The notes under the pieces: model-generated
What the model saw: only the letters and a program-made list of their open reading frames with translations
Databases searched by the model: none
What the model was told of the DNA's origin: nothing
Part shown: in pieces, positions 34,049 through 43,045 of the stretch
How positions within the stretch are numbered: the first letter of the stretch is position 1
Layout: each line of letters begins with the position of its first letter
Translations under genes and position numbers: made by a program
DNA from: JAGPUQ01 sp049325095
GTDB lineage: Bacteria; Pseudomonadota; Gammaproteobacteria; Pseudomonadales; Porticoccaceae
Reading direction: 5' to 3'
Assembly: GCA_049325095.1 (NCBI GenBank)
Contig: JBMOPO010000011.1
Span: 1 to 64,000, forward strand
DNA length: 64,000 bases

Positions 34049-34846
34049 ATGGATCTCGATCTGCAAGGCAAGTCCGTCATCGTCACCGGCGGCGCCTCCA
34101 ACATCGGCCGCGCCATCGCCCTGGGGTTCGCCGCCGAGGGCGCCAAGGTCACCATCGCCGATCTCGACGTCGAGGCCGGGGAGCGGGTGGCCCAACTGGC
34201 CCGCAAATCCGGCGCCGCGGCGGCGCAGGTGGTCAAAACCGACGTCACCGACCTGGCCAGCGTCCAGGCGCTGTTCCGACAGGCCAACGAGGCCCACGGC
34301 GGCATCCACTGCCTGGTCAACAATGTGGGCTGGGACCAGCTGATGTTCTTCACCCAGACCACCCCGGAGCTGTGGCAGAAGCTCATCGCCATCAACTACG
34401 TGGGCGTGCTCAACTGCACCAAGACGGTGCTCGATTACCTGATTCCGGCCGGCGGCGGCTCGATCGTCTCGATCAGCTCGGACGCCAGCCGCCAGGGCGA
34501 ACCCCGCGAGGCCGTCTACGGCGGGCTCAAGGCGGCGGTGAACAGCTTCATGAAGACCATCGCCAAGGAAAACGGCCGCCACAACATCCGCTGCAACTGC
34601 GTGTGCCCCGGGGTGACGGTGCCCGACAGCGCCGAGGAGACCAGCGCCAACAGCATGTGGAAGGACAAGGGCGCCATGTTCACCGACGAGCAGTTCGCGG
34701 CCATCGCCAAGTCGCTGCCGCTCAAGCGCATCGGCAAGCCGGCGGATGTCGCCAACGCCGTGGTGTTCCTGTCCTCGGCCCGTGCCGCGAGCTTCATCAC
34801 CGGGCAGGTGCTGTCGGTGAGCGGCGGCTACAGCATGATCGGCTGA
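34049..34846 (+). CDS. badH: 2-hydroxycyclohexanecarboxyl-CoA dehydrogenase-like SDR
   Basis: A 265-residue short-chain dehydrogenase. The cofactor loop is TGGASNIGRA, the catalytic triad is Ser in SISSDAS with Tyr-x-x-x-Lys in YGGLKAA, and the end SFITGQVLSVSGGYSM is the family tail. It lies 14 bp after badI and would oxidise the 2-hydroxy acyl-CoA to the keto substrate of BadI. SDRs are broad, so the context carries the assignment. Confidence 0.82.
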   Translation: MDLDLQGKSVIVTGGASNIGRAIALGFAAEGAKVTIADLDVEAGERVAQLARKSGAAAAQVVKTDVTDLASVQALFRQANEAHGGIHCLVNNVGWDQLMFFTQTTPELWQKLIAINYVGVLNCTKTVLDYLIPAGGGSIVSISSDASRQGEPREAVYGGLKAAVNSFMKTIAKENGRHNIRCNCVCPGVTVPDSAEETSANSMWKDKGAMFTDEQFAAIAKSLPLKRIGKPADVANAVVFLSSARAASFITGQVLSVSGGYSMIG

Positions 34847-34969
34847 GCGCTCGCGGCGGGAGGCAGCGGCCGGCCGCCGCGCCGGCCCGGCGGCCGGCAC
34901 ATCTGTGCTTTAATCGGGCGACCGACGGGTTTCGGTTCATCAATCCAACATCCATCACAGGGGGTTACC

Positions 34970-35464
34970 ATGAAAGTGCGACGCATCGTCACCGGTCTCG
35001 ACGCCCAGGGGCGCTCCACCTTCACCAGCGACGAGCAGCTCGCCGACGTGTTCGGCGGCGGCGGCATGGAGGGCTTTCACGAGCAGGGCTCGCTCGCCCT
35101 GGTGGAGCTCTGGAAGGGTGTGCTGCCCTCCGACAATTCGGTCATCAGCATGCGCGAAGGGCCCTTCGAACTGGAACCGGACCCCGGCACCCTGATGGTC
35201 CGGCTGGCCACCTTTCCGCCCGAGCCCGCCGGAGTCGCCAAGCCCGGGCAGGGGGTCGATTCCCACCCCGGGTTTCACATCACCGACACCACCGACATCA
35301 TCATCGTGCTGGAAGGCGAGGTGTACTCGATGATGGAAACCGGCGAAAAGCTGCTCAAGGCCGGCGACGTGCTGATCCAGCGCGGCACCAACCACGCCTG
35401 GTCCAACCGCTCCGGGAAGCCCTGCAAGATCGCCGCGATCATGCTCAGCACCCGCAAACCCTAA
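34970..35464 (+). CDS. Cupin-domain protein
   Basis: A 164-residue single cupin fold. SHPGFHITDTTDIIIVLEGE is the first cupin motif and GDVLIQRGTNHAWSN the second, with metal-binding histidines. Start ATG 34970 follows GGGGG. It stands 123 bp after badH and before a strong terminator, so it may form the end of the operon or its own unit. Substrate unknown. Confidence 0.82.
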   Translation: MKVRRIVTGLDAQGRSTFTSDEQLADVFGGGGMEGFHEQGSLALVELWKGVLPSDNSVISMREGPFELEPDPGTLMVRLATFPPEPAGVAKPGQGVDSHPGFHITDTTDIIIVLEGEVYSMMETGEKLLKAGDVLIQRGTNHAWSNRSGKPCKIAAIMLSTRKP

Positions 35465-35477
35465 GGTCATAAATGGC

Positions 35478-35511
35478 AATAAAAAACCGCGGCAAGCCGC
35501 GGTTTTTTATT
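35478..35511. terminator. Perfect bidirectional Rho-independent terminator
   Basis: AATAAAAAACCGCGG and CCGCGGTTTTTTATT form a 15-bp perfect palindrome with a CAAG loop. The A-run on one side and T-run on the other make it active in both directions, between the cupin gene and the convergent SMP-30 gene. Confidence 0.93.
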
Positions 35512-35533
35512 GCTTTTCTATCCGGAAACCCCG

Positions 35534-36385
35534 TCAGGGAGAGCCGGCTCCCGCCACCTCGACCTGGGCGGTCTCGATGAGGGCGTTGCGCGCCCCCTTG
35601 GGGATGTCGTCGAGATTGCCGTCGTAGATCAGGCAGTACAGCGTCCGGCCGTCGGCGCCGCCCAGATTGCAGGCCACCGCGCGCCGCCCGTCGGTATCGA
35701 TCTTGTGGGTGATCTCGCCGCCCGGCCGGACGCGGATGAATTCGCCCTGCTCGAACGCCGCCACCCAGATCGCGCCTTCCCGGTCGAGGCAGATGCCGTC
35801 GGGCGTGTAGGGCGCCAGCTCGGCGAAGCTGCGCCGATTGGCCAGGCTGCCGTCGGCCTGGATGTCGAACGCGGTCAGTCTGCCGACGAAGGTCTCGGCG
35901 ACCACCAGGGTCTTGCCATCGGGGGTGATCACCGCGCCGTTGGGGAAGTGCACCTGGTCGGCCGCGGTTTTCACCGTGCCATCCGGTTTCACCAGGGTCA
36001 GGCTGCCGGGCTTGGGCTCCTCGTGGGCGAAGACGTCGTAGCCGAAGGTGCCGACATAGATGTTGCCGTTGGCGGCACAGACGGAATCATTGATGTCGTA
36101 CTTGAGCAGGCCCGACAGATCGGCGTATTGACTGAGTCTGCCGCCGTCCACCTTCATCAGCTTGCGATCGGCCATGGACACGATCACCACCGAGCCGTCG
36201 GGCAGGAAATTGATCCCCGACGGCCGGTTGGGAAGCTTGGCCACCTCCTGGCGGGCACCGTCCGGGGTCAGCGTGTAGACCGTCTGCCCGAACATGTCGG
36301 AGACCCAGAGTTTGCCCTCGTGCCAGCGCGGTCCTTCGAGAAACACGAAATCCTTCGCGAAAGGCTTGGTCGTCAGATTTTTCAT
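35534..36385 (-). CDS. SMP-30/gluconolactonase-family protein
   Basis: A 283-residue six-bladed propeller with FLEGPRWHEGKLWVSD at the start and the metal Glu in LEGP, plus YDINDSVCAANGNIYVG, FPNGAVITPDG and DGICLDREGAIWVA. The family hydrolyses lactones or other cyclic esters with Ca2+ or Zn2+. It is third in a reverse-strand operon behind two alcohol dehydrogenases, so a lactone from an oxidised alicyclic alcohol is a possible substrate. Confidence 0.85.
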   Translation of the reverse strand: MKNLTTKPFAKDFVFLEGPRWHEGKLWVSDMFGQTVYTLTPDGARQEVAKLPNRPSGINFLPDGSVVIVSMADRKLMKVDGGRLSQYADLSGLLKYDINDSVCAANGNIYVGTFGYDVFAHEEPKPGSLTLVKPDGTVKTAADQVHFPNGAVITPDGKTLVVAETFVGRLTAFDIQADGSLANRRSFAELAPYTPDGICLDREGAIWVAAFEQGEFIRVRPGGEITHKIDTDGRRAVACNLGGADGRTLYCLIYDGNLDDIPKGARNALIETAQVEVAGAGSP

Positions 36386-36418
36386 CTTGTCGTTCTCCTC
36401 TCCAAATCCCCGGGCGGC

Positions 36419-37522
36419 TCAGTTGTACATGATCACCGAGCGGGCGCCTTCCCCACGGCCCATGGCGTCGAAGGCGTCGTTGACGTCCTCGAGCCTGATG
36501 CGGTTGGTGATCATGGCATCGAGCTTGAGCTCGCCCTTCATGAACAGATCGACGAACTTGGGAATGTCCTTCGAGGGTACCGAAGTGCCATAGGCCGAGC
36601 CCTTGAAGTGCTTCTCGCCGAAAAAGCCCAGCACCGGCAAGTCGATCTCGGTGTCGGGGGACGGCACGCCGACGATCACCGCGGTACCCGTGGCGCGCGC
36701 CATCGACCAGGCCTGCTCGATGGTCTGCTTGAGACCCAGGGCCTCGAAGGCGAAGTGCACCCCGCCGCGGCTCAGGGCGCGCACTTCCTTGATCGGATTG
36801 ACGGCCTTGGGATCGATGGCGTGGGTGGCGCCCAACTGCAGCGCCAGCTCGCGCTTCTGGGGTACCGGGTCGATGGCGATGATCATCGCGGCACCGGCAA
36901 TGCGCGCCCCCTGGATGATGGACAGCCCGACCCCGCCGCAGCCGATCACCGCACAGCTGTCGCCCGGGTTGATCTTGACGGTATTCAGCGCCGCGCCGAC
37001 CCCGGTGGTGACGCCGCAGCCGATCAGGCATACGGTATCCAGGGGCGCATTGTTGTCCACCTTGATGGCATTGCCGGCGGGAATCACCGCCCGCTCGGAA
37101 AAGGTGCCGACGCCCACCAGCTGGCGGATGGCCTGGCCCTTCGAATTCTTCAGCCGCGTGGTGCCGTCCGGCAGGCAGCCCTGCCAGATGACCTTGCCCA
37201 TCTCGACACACAGGAACGGCTTGCGCTCCAGACAGAACAGACAGTTGCCGCAGGCCGGGGTCAGCGCCGCGACCACATGATCGCCGGGCTTGAGGTCGGT
37301 GACACCCGGACCGACCTCTTCCACCACGCCGGCGCCCTCATGCCCCAGCACCGAGGGGATCTCGCTCTTGATGACGCCATAGCGAAACGAGTAATCGCTG
37401 TGGCAGATCCCGCTGGCGGTGTACTTGATCAGGATTTCATTGGCCTTGGGCCCGTCCAGCTCCAGCTCCTCGATCACGAGCGGCGAGCCGATTTCATAGA
37501 GTACTGCTGCTTTGGTTTTCAT
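36419..37522 (-). CDS. Zinc-dependent alcohol dehydrogenase (copy 2)
   Basis: A 367-residue medium-chain dehydrogenase. Zinc ligands lie in SGICHSD, GHEG and GCGVTTG; structural zinc in CGNCLFCLERKPFLC. NAD binding is GCGGVG. It is close to copy 3 (37575) and to copy 1 (14564), and all share the GVTTG(V/A)GAALNT-type region. It lies in the operon with the SMP-30 protein. Substrate unknown. Confidence 0.87.
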   Translation of the reverse strand: MKTKAAVLYEIGSPLVIEELELDGPKANEILIKYTASGICHSDYSFRYGVIKSEIPSVLGHEGAGVVEEVGPGVTDLKPGDHVVAALTPACGNCLFCLERKPFLCVEMGKVIWQGCLPDGTTRLKNSKGQAIRQLVGVGTFSERAVIPAGNAIKVDNNAPLDTVCLIGCGVTTGVGAALNTVKINPGDSCAVIGCGGVGLSIIQGARIAGAAMIIAIDPVPQKRELALQLGATHAIDPKAVNPIKEVRALSRGGVHFAFEALGLKQTIEQAWSMARATGTAVIVGVPSPDTEIDLPVLGFFGEKHFKGSAYGTSVPSKDIPKFVDLFMKGELKLDAMITNRIRLEDVNDAFDAMGRGEGARSVIMYN

Positions 37523-37574
37523 GAATCATGTCTCCAAGCCGATTCCGGATCGGCGCAATGGGTGCAGTCCGATA

Positions 37575-38681
37575 TCAGCCGTAGATGATGACCGAGCGCG
37601 CGCCTTCGCCGCGGCCCATCTCCTCGAACGCGCGGTTGATGTCCGCAAGCCCGATCCGCTGGGTGATCATTTCGTCGAGCTTCAGCTGTCCGCGCTTGTA
37701 CAGATCGACAAACCGGGGAATGTCGCGCTTGGGCGTCGAGGAGCCGTAGCAGGAGCCCTGGATTTCGTATTCGGCGAGCAGGCCGGCGGCGGGAATCTTC
37801 ACCGACTGATCGAGGGACGCCACACCGACGATGATCGCCTTCCCGGTGGGCCGGATCATGCCCCAGGTCTGCTGCATGGTCTGGACCTTGCCGAGCGCCT
37901 CGAAGGCGTAGTGCACGCCGAGCCCGCCGGTGATCTCCTTCACCCTGGCGATCGGATCCTCCTCGAAGGGGTTGATGGTATGGGTGGCGCCGAGCTTGGT
38001 CGCCAGATCTCGCTTCTCCTGCATCGGATCGATGGCGATGATGATGCTGGCGCCGGCGATGCGCGCGCCCTGCAGGATCGACAGGCCCACCCCGCCGCAA
38101 CCGATGATGGCCACGCTCTCGCCCCATTGCACCTTGGCGGTATTGAGCGCCGCCCCCGCGCCGGTGGTGACCCCGCAGCCGATCAGGCAGGTCTTGTCGA
38201 GCGGCGTGTCATCGGGAACCTTGATCGCCGATCCGGCGGGCATGACCATGTATTCGCCGAACGAGCCCACCCCGCAGAGGGCATAGACATCCTCGCCGCT
38301 CAGGGTCCTGTGGCGGGTGGTGCCGTCGAGCTGGGTACAGTCGGTGAGCAGCTTGTTCATCTGGGAACACATGTATTCCTTCGACTCCCGGCACATGCTG
38401 CACTTGCCGCAGCTCGGGGACAGGGAGGCGATCACCTTGTCGCCCGGCTTGACGTGGGACACGCCGGGCCCCACGGCCTCGACGATGCCCGCACCCTCGT
38501 GGCCCAGCACCACGGGCAGGGGCGCGCGCAGGATGCCGTGGGCCACCGAATAGTCGCTGTGGCAGATCCCGCTGGCCACGGTCCGCACCAGCACTTCGTT
38601 CTCCTTGGGGGGCGCGAGCTCCAGTTCCTCGATCTGGAATGGTTGGTCGATCGCCCGCAATACTGCGGCCTTTATTTTCAT
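37575..38681 (-). CDS. Zinc-dependent alcohol dehydrogenase (copy 3)
   Basis: A 368-residue relative of copy 2, first gene of the reverse-strand operon. Ligands lie in SGICHSD, GHEG and GCGVTTGAGAALNT, with structural zinc cysteines in CGKCSMC. Start ATG 38681 is chosen because the downstream sequence MKIKAAVLRAI matches its paralogues. Tandem copies with different substrate-pocket residues suggest successive or parallel oxidations. Confidence 0.87.
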   Translation of the reverse strand: MKIKAAVLRAIDQPFQIEELELAPPKENEVLVRTVASGICHSDYSVAHGILRAPLPVVLGHEGAGIVEAVGPGVSHVKPGDKVIASLSPSCGKCSMCRESKEYMCSQMNKLLTDCTQLDGTTRHRTLSGEDVYALCGVGSFGEYMVMPAGSAIKVPDDTPLDKTCLIGCGVTTGAGAALNTAKVQWGESVAIIGCGGVGLSILQGARIAGASIIIAIDPMQEKRDLATKLGATHTINPFEEDPIARVKEITGGLGVHYAFEALGKVQTMQQTWGMIRPTGKAIIVGVASLDQSVKIPAAGLLAEYEIQGSCYGSSTPKRDIPRFVDLYKRGQLKLDEMITQRIGLADINRAFEEMGRGEGARSVIIYG

Positions 38682-38828
38682 GATTGCCTCCAGGGGTGGG
38701 GAATTGAGTTGCCCGGCAATACTACCCAATACCAGGGGAGCATCCCATCCGGAGCGATCGAAACAGCGGATTTCGCCTGCGGGGGCGACGACCGGACCAG
38801 CGGCCCGGAAGCGGTCGCCGGGAGGGGC

Positions 38829-38858
38829 TTGACTTCGCCCGGGAGACAGACTGATAGT
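38829..38858 (+). promoter_or_regulatory. Probable promoter of the cold-shock gene
   Basis: TTGACT (38829-38834) is followed after 18 nt by GATAGT (38853-38858), giving a leader of about 80 nt before the ATG. A long leader is usual for csp genes, where it works as a temperature switch. The boxes are only moderate matches. Confidence 0.4.
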
Positions 38859-38943
38859 TATGCCCGCGATAACCGCTCAGAATAATTAAACCTTCGTGGG
38901 CACTCCGGAGCGGATCCGTACCCACTTCTCAGGAGGTCGTTTC

Positions 38944-39198
38944 ATGACTGCGCAGGGAACCGTCAAATGGTTCAACAACGCCAAAGGCTACGGCTTCATC
39001 CTGTCCGCCGACAACGATGAAGACGTTTTCGCCCATTACTCCGCGATCGAGATGGAGGGCTACAAGAGCCTCAAGGCCGGTCAGCGGGTGATGTTCGAGA
39101 TCCGTCAGGGCGAAAAGGGCGCCCATGCCGCCCACATTCGACCGATCGGCAGCGGATCCGCAGCGGCCGGCGCACCCGCCCAGCAGCGGGCGGGCTGA
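38944..39198 (+). CDS. Cold-shock domain protein
   Basis: An 84-residue OB-fold protein that binds single-stranded RNA and DNA. KGYGFI (RNP1) and VFAHYS (RNP2) are intact, and the body WFNNAKGYGFILS is classic. About 15 extra Ala- and Gly-rich residues follow the core. Start ATG 38944 has AGGAGGT just upstream. Its stop codon lies inside the first hairpin of structured repeat copy B. Confidence 0.94.
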   Translation: MTAQGTVKWFNNAKGYGFILSADNDEDVFAHYSAIEMEGYKSLKAGQRVMFEIRQGEKGAHAAHIRPIGSGSAAAGAPAQQRAG

Positions 39199-39339
39199 GC
39201 GCTTGTGATGTTCAAGCGCTCAGCCCGGCCAGGGATGGCCGGGTGCGAATCAAGCGCGCAAGCGTTTGATTCGGGGGAGCAAGTCCGGGCGTGTACCGGA
39301 CTTGCGACATGAAGAAATGCACAGGACGTGCATTTCTTC
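39195..39339 (+). repeat. Structured repeat element, copy B (complete, five hairpins)
   Basis: Stems: CTGAGCGCTTG/CAAGCGCTCAG (39195-39223, containing the stop TGA), CCCGGCCA/TGGCCGGG with a GGGA loop (39224-39243), CGAATCAAGCGC/GCGTTTGATTCG with one G-U (39246-39273), GCAAGTCCGG/CCGGACTTGC (39279-39305) and GAAGAAATGCAC/GTGCATTTCTTC (39311-39339, loop AGGAC). Stems 1, 3 and 5 differ from copy A by paired changes. Confidence 0.87.
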
Positions 39340-39424
39340 ACGGACTCCGAACCCCGGGGCGGAGCCGGCGACCGGTCCCGCCCCGGCCATGCGCCTCCGC
39401 GGGAGCCGCGCCGGCCGGCCCGGT

Positions 39425-40678
39425 TCACATGTGCTGGATGACGGCCGCGCCGAACTGCGAGCAGGACAGCAGCCTGGCGCCGGTCATCAGCCGTTCGAAG
39501 TCGTAGGTCACGGTCCCGGCCGAGATCGCCCCCTCCATGCCCTTCACGATCAGGTCGGCGGGCTCGTTCCAGCCCAGGTGGCGCAGCATCATTTCCGCTG
39601 ACAGGATCAGGGAGCCGGGATTCACCTTGTCCTGACCGGCGTACTTGGGTGCGGTGCCATGGGTCGCCTCGAACATGGCCACCGTGTCGGACAGATTGGC
39701 CCCCGGCGCGATGCCGATCCCCCCCACCTGGGCGGCGAGCGCGTCGGACAGGTAGTCGCCGTTGAGGTTGAGCGTGGCGATCACGCTGTACTCGTCCGGG
39801 CGCAGCAGGATCTGCTGCAGCATGGCATCGGCGATCACGTCCTTGATGATGATCTGACCACCGGTCTGCGGATTCCTGATTTCGTGCCAGGGGCCGCCAT
39901 CCAGCGCCACGGCGCCAAACTCCTCGCGGGCCAGCTCATAGCCCCAGTCGCAGAAGGCGCCCTCGGTGAATTTCATGATGTTGCCCTTGTGCACCAGGGT
40001 GACCGAGGGCTTCCCCTGATCGATGGCGTACTGGATGGCCTTGCGCACCAGCCGCTTGGTCCCCTCCTCGGAAACCGGCTTGACACCGATCCCGCAGTGC
40101 TCGGGGAAGCGGATCTTGGTCACCTGCATCTCCTCGCGGAGGAAGCGGATGACCTTCCGGGCCTCGGGGGAATCCGCCTTCCACTCGATGCCCGCATAGA
40201 TGTCTTCCGAGTTCTCGCGGAAGATGCACATGTCCACCTTGCCCGGCTCCTTCACCGGCGAGGGCACGCCCTTGAACCAGCGCACCGGACGCTGGCAGAC
40301 ATAGAGGTCGAGCTCCTGGCGCAGCGCCACATTGAGCGACCGGAACCCGCCGCCCACCGGGGTGGTCAGCGGCCCCTTGATGGACACGACGTAATCCCGG
40401 ATCGCCTCCAGGGTCTCCTGGGGAAACCAGTTTCCCTCGTACAACCCGGCGGCCTTCTCGCCGCAATAGACTTCCATCCACTGGATGGCGCGGCGCCCGC
40501 CGTAGGCCCTGGCCACGGCGGCGTCGGTGACCTTGCGCATCACCGGCGTGATGTCCACCCCGGTGCCGTCCCCCTCGATGAAGGGGATAATGGGCTGGTC
40601 CGGCACCGCGAGTGAAAAATCGGCGTTGACCTTGATCTTCTCTCCGGTCGCCGGCACTTTGATGTGTTGGTAGCCCAT
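39425..40678 (-). CDS. icd: NADP-dependent isocitrate dehydrogenase
   Basis: A 417-residue TCA-cycle enzyme that turns isocitrate into 2-oxoglutarate. Landmarks are FIEGDGTGVDITP, ENSEDIYAGIEW, ATHGTAPKYAGQDKVNPGS and the NADP-specific region near the end. Start ATG 40678 follows an AGGAGG-like site. It is divergent from the Nudix gene, with 113 bp between starts. Confidence 0.95.
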   Translation of the reverse strand: MGYQHIKVPATGEKIKVNADFSLAVPDQPIIPFIEGDGTGVDITPVMRKVTDAAVARAYGGRRAIQWMEVYCGEKAAGLYEGNWFPQETLEAIRDYVVSIKGPLTTPVGGGFRSLNVALRQELDLYVCQRPVRWFKGVPSPVKEPGKVDMCIFRENSEDIYAGIEWKADSPEARKVIRFLREEMQVTKIRFPEHCGIGVKPVSEEGTKRLVRKAIQYAIDQGKPSVTLVHKGNIMKFTEGAFCDWGYELAREEFGAVALDGGPWHEIRNPQTGGQIIIKDVIADAMLQQILLRPDEYSVIATLNLNGDYLSDALAAQVGGIGIAPGANLSDTVAMFEATHGTAPKYAGQDKVNPGSLILSAEMMLRHLGWNEPADLIVKGMEGAISAGTVTYDFERLMTGARLLSCSQFGAAVIQHM

Positions 40679-40791
40679 TCGCGATACCTCCTGGGGTGGT
40701 CAAGGGGTCATTGTGTAAAGGACTTTCGAGGGCGCCGGATCTTAGCACGCCGGCCTGCCGCACCCGTAGTTCTCCCACACGGGGCCGTAAC

Positions 40792-41232
40792 ATGCAGTCG
40801 CAGATTCATTTCACCGTCGCTGCGGTGGTCTGCCGCGACGGGCGCTACCTCATGGTGCTCGAGGACATCGACGGGCAACTGGTACTCAACCAGCCCGCCG
40901 GGCACGCCGAACCGGGCGAATCGGCACTGGAGGCCGTCTGCCGCGAGACCCTGGAGGAGACCGGCTGGCGGGTCGCCCCCACCGCCTGCCTGGGTCTGGC
41001 CTGTTATGTGGCGCCCGACGGCGGCACCTTTCATCGCTGCGTGATCCTCTGCGATCCGGTGGCGGAAGTCACCGGCGAACTCCACCCGGAGATCCACTCC
41101 CGCCTGTGGCTGCCGGCGGAACGGATCCTCGACCACAGCTACCGGCACCGCAGCCCCATGGTGCGCGGCGCGGTGCAGGACCACTTGGCCGGCCGGCGCT
41201 TTCCCTTGGCGCTGCTGCGCGATTATCGCTAA
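40792..41232 (+). CDS. nudJ: Nudix hydrolase (NudJ-like)
   Basis: A 146-residue Nudix pyrophosphatase with the complete box GHAEPGESALEAVCRETLEE followed by TG. The E. coli neighbour of mnmA is NudJ, which dephosphorylates HMP-pyrophosphate and nucleoside triphosphates; position and size here agree. Start ATG 40792 is the first with good context. It is upstream of mnmA in the same direction. Confidence 0.84.
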   Translation: MQSQIHFTVAAVVCRDGRYLMVLEDIDGQLVLNQPAGHAEPGESALEAVCRETLEETGWRVAPTACLGLACYVAPDGGTFHRCVILCDPVAEVTGELHPEIHSRLWLPAERILDHSYRHRSPMVRGAVQDHLAGRRFPLALLRDYR

Positions 41233-41262
41233 CATGGCGCCGTTGTCGCCCGCTCCCCACCG

Positions 41263-42363
41263 ATGAATTCCCCGCCCCCCGGTTCCCGCATCATGGTCGG
41301 CATGTCCGGTGGCGTCGACTCCTCGGTCGCCGCACTGCTGCTGCGCGACCAGGGTTATGCCGTCACCGGCGTGTTCATGAAGAACTGGAACGAGGACGAC
41401 GGGACCGAATACTGCACCGCCAAGGAAGACCTGTTCGATGCCCTCCGGGTCTGCGACCGGCTCGGCATCGAACTCGAAACTGTCAATTTCGCGGCCCAGT
41501 ACTGGGATCGCGTGTTCGCCCACTTCCTCGCCGAGTACCGCGCCGGCCGCACCCCCAACCCGGATGTGCTCTGCAACCGCGAGATCAAGTTCAAGGTCTT
41601 CCTCGATTACTGCCACCGACTGGGGGCCCGGCGCATCGCCACCGGTCACTACGCCCGCACCGGCCGGGATGCGGATGGCCAGACGTTGCTGCTGCGCGCC
41701 CGGGACGCCAACAAGGACCAGAGCTACTTCCTCTACGCAGTCTCCCCCCTGGCCATCGCCCAGACCCTGTTCCCGCTCGGCGAGTTGGACAAACCCCGGG
41801 TCCGGCAGCTCGCCCGCCGGGCCGGGCTGATCACCCACGACAAGCGCGACAGCACCGGCATCTGCTTCATCGGCGAGCGCCGCTTCGCCGATTTTCTGAA
41901 GAACTATCTGCCCGCCCGGCCGGGTCCCATCGCGACGCCGGACGGCCGGGTGCTGGGGGAGCACCAAGGCCTGATGTACTACACCATCGGCCAGCGCGCC
42001 GGGCTCCGCATCGGCGGCATCCGCGGCGCCGGTGCGCAACCCTGGTACGTCGCCGCCAAGGAATTGGAGACCGGCACGCTGGTCGTCGTGCAGGGCGACG
42101 ACAGCCCCCTGCTCCACTGGCACGGGCTGCTGGCCGAACAACTGCACTGGATTCCGCACCCGCCGCACCAGACCCGGTTCGCCTGCACCGCAAAGACGCG
42201 CTACCGGCAGCCGGACCAGCACTGCGTCGTGGAGCTCGACGGCGACCGCTGCCAGGTGCAGTTCACCACCCCGCAGCGCGCCATCACCCCCGGACAGTCG
42301 GTGGTGTTCTATGCCGGCGACCGCTGTCTGGGCGGCGGCGTGATCACCGCGGGCATCCGCTGA
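41263..42363 (+). CDS. mnmA: tRNA 2-thiouridylase
   Basis: A 366-residue enzyme that makes 2-thiouridine at tRNA position 34. The PP-loop is GMSGGVDSS, the sulfur-handling cysteines lie in NPDVLCNREIKF and STGICFIGE, and KDQSYFLY binds the tRNA. Start ATG 41263. It is followed after 2 bp by hflD, the usual gamma-proteobacterial order. Confidence 0.96.
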   Translation: MNSPPPGSRIMVGMSGGVDSSVAALLLRDQGYAVTGVFMKNWNEDDGTEYCTAKEDLFDALRVCDRLGIELETVNFAAQYWDRVFAHFLAEYRAGRTPNPDVLCNREIKFKVFLDYCHRLGARRIATGHYARTGRDADGQTLLLRARDANKDQSYFLYAVSPLAIAQTLFPLGELDKPRVRQLARRAGLITHDKRDSTGICFIGERRFADFLKNYLPARPGPIATPDGRVLGEHQGLMYYTIGQRAGLRIGGIRGAGAQPWYVAAKELETGTLVVVQGDDSPLLHWHGLLAEQLHWIPHPPHQTRFACTAKTRYRQPDQHCVVELDGDRCQVQFTTPQRAITPGQSVVFYAGDRCLGGGVITAGIR

Positions 42364-42365
42364 AC

Positions 42366-42989
42366 ATGCGCGACACGCTCGAAGCGCAGGTCGTGTCCCT
42401 GGCGGCGCTGCTGCTGTACTGCCAGTGCGTCGATCAACTCGCGCGCACTGGCGCCCTGCCCCCGGACCGGCTGCGCGCCGCCCTGGCGACCCTGCTCGAA
42501 CCGAGCCCCGAGCGCGGCCTGGCGCTGTACCGCGCCGCCGACCACCTGTACCCCGGCCTGGAGCTGCTCGAGCCCCTGCTGCGCGCCGAGCGCAACACGC
42601 TGAGCCCGCAGGTGATGCGCTACCTGATCGGAGTCCTGTATCTGCAGCGCCGCCTGCAGCGCGATCCGGCCACCCGCGCCCGCATCTACGCCGGCCTGGA
42701 GCGGGCCAGCACCCAGGCGGAGCTGTATTCCCCCACCCACGACAACGTAATCGCCAGCCTGGCCCAGTGTTATCAGGACACCTTCGGCGCCTATCGCTTC
42801 CGCATCCAGGTGCGGGGCGAGAGCGGCTATCTCCGCCAGCCGGCGATCGCCGCCCGGGTGCGCTGCCTGCTGTTTTCGGCGATCCGCGCCGCCGTGCTCT
42901 GGCACCAGGCCGGCGGGCGCCGCTGGCACCTGATGCTGCGGCGCCAGCCGCTGCTGCGGGAAGCGCACCGACTGCGGCGGCAACTGTGA
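42366..42989 (+). CDS. hflD: HflD-like lysogenisation regulator homologue
   Basis: A 207-residue all-helical peripheral membrane protein, known in E. coli as a lambda CII partner. No catalytic motif exists in the family. CQCVDQLARTG and the run LSPQVMRYLIGVLYLQRRL are typical. It overlaps nothing but starts 2 bp after mnmA, which always accompanies it in this lineage. Confidence 0.88.
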   Translation: MRDTLEAQVVSLAALLLYCQCVDQLARTGALPPDRLRAALATLLEPSPERGLALYRAADHLYPGLELLEPLLRAERNTLSPQVMRYLIGVLYLQRRLQRDPATRARIYAGLERASTQAELYSPTHDNVIASLAQCYQDTFGAYRFRIQVRGESGYLRQPAIAARVRCLLFSAIRAAVLWHQAGGRRWHLMLRRQPLLREAHRLRRQL

Positions 42990-43045
42990 ATCGGGCGGCG
43001 CCGCGAATCCGGTAGAATCGGCGTCCGCACCGCGACCGGACGATC

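Noticed and set aside
35478..35511. Reading this palindrome as part of the dispersed repeat family
   Set aside because: It has A/T runs typical of a Rho-independent terminator and shares no stem or loop with the repeat copies.
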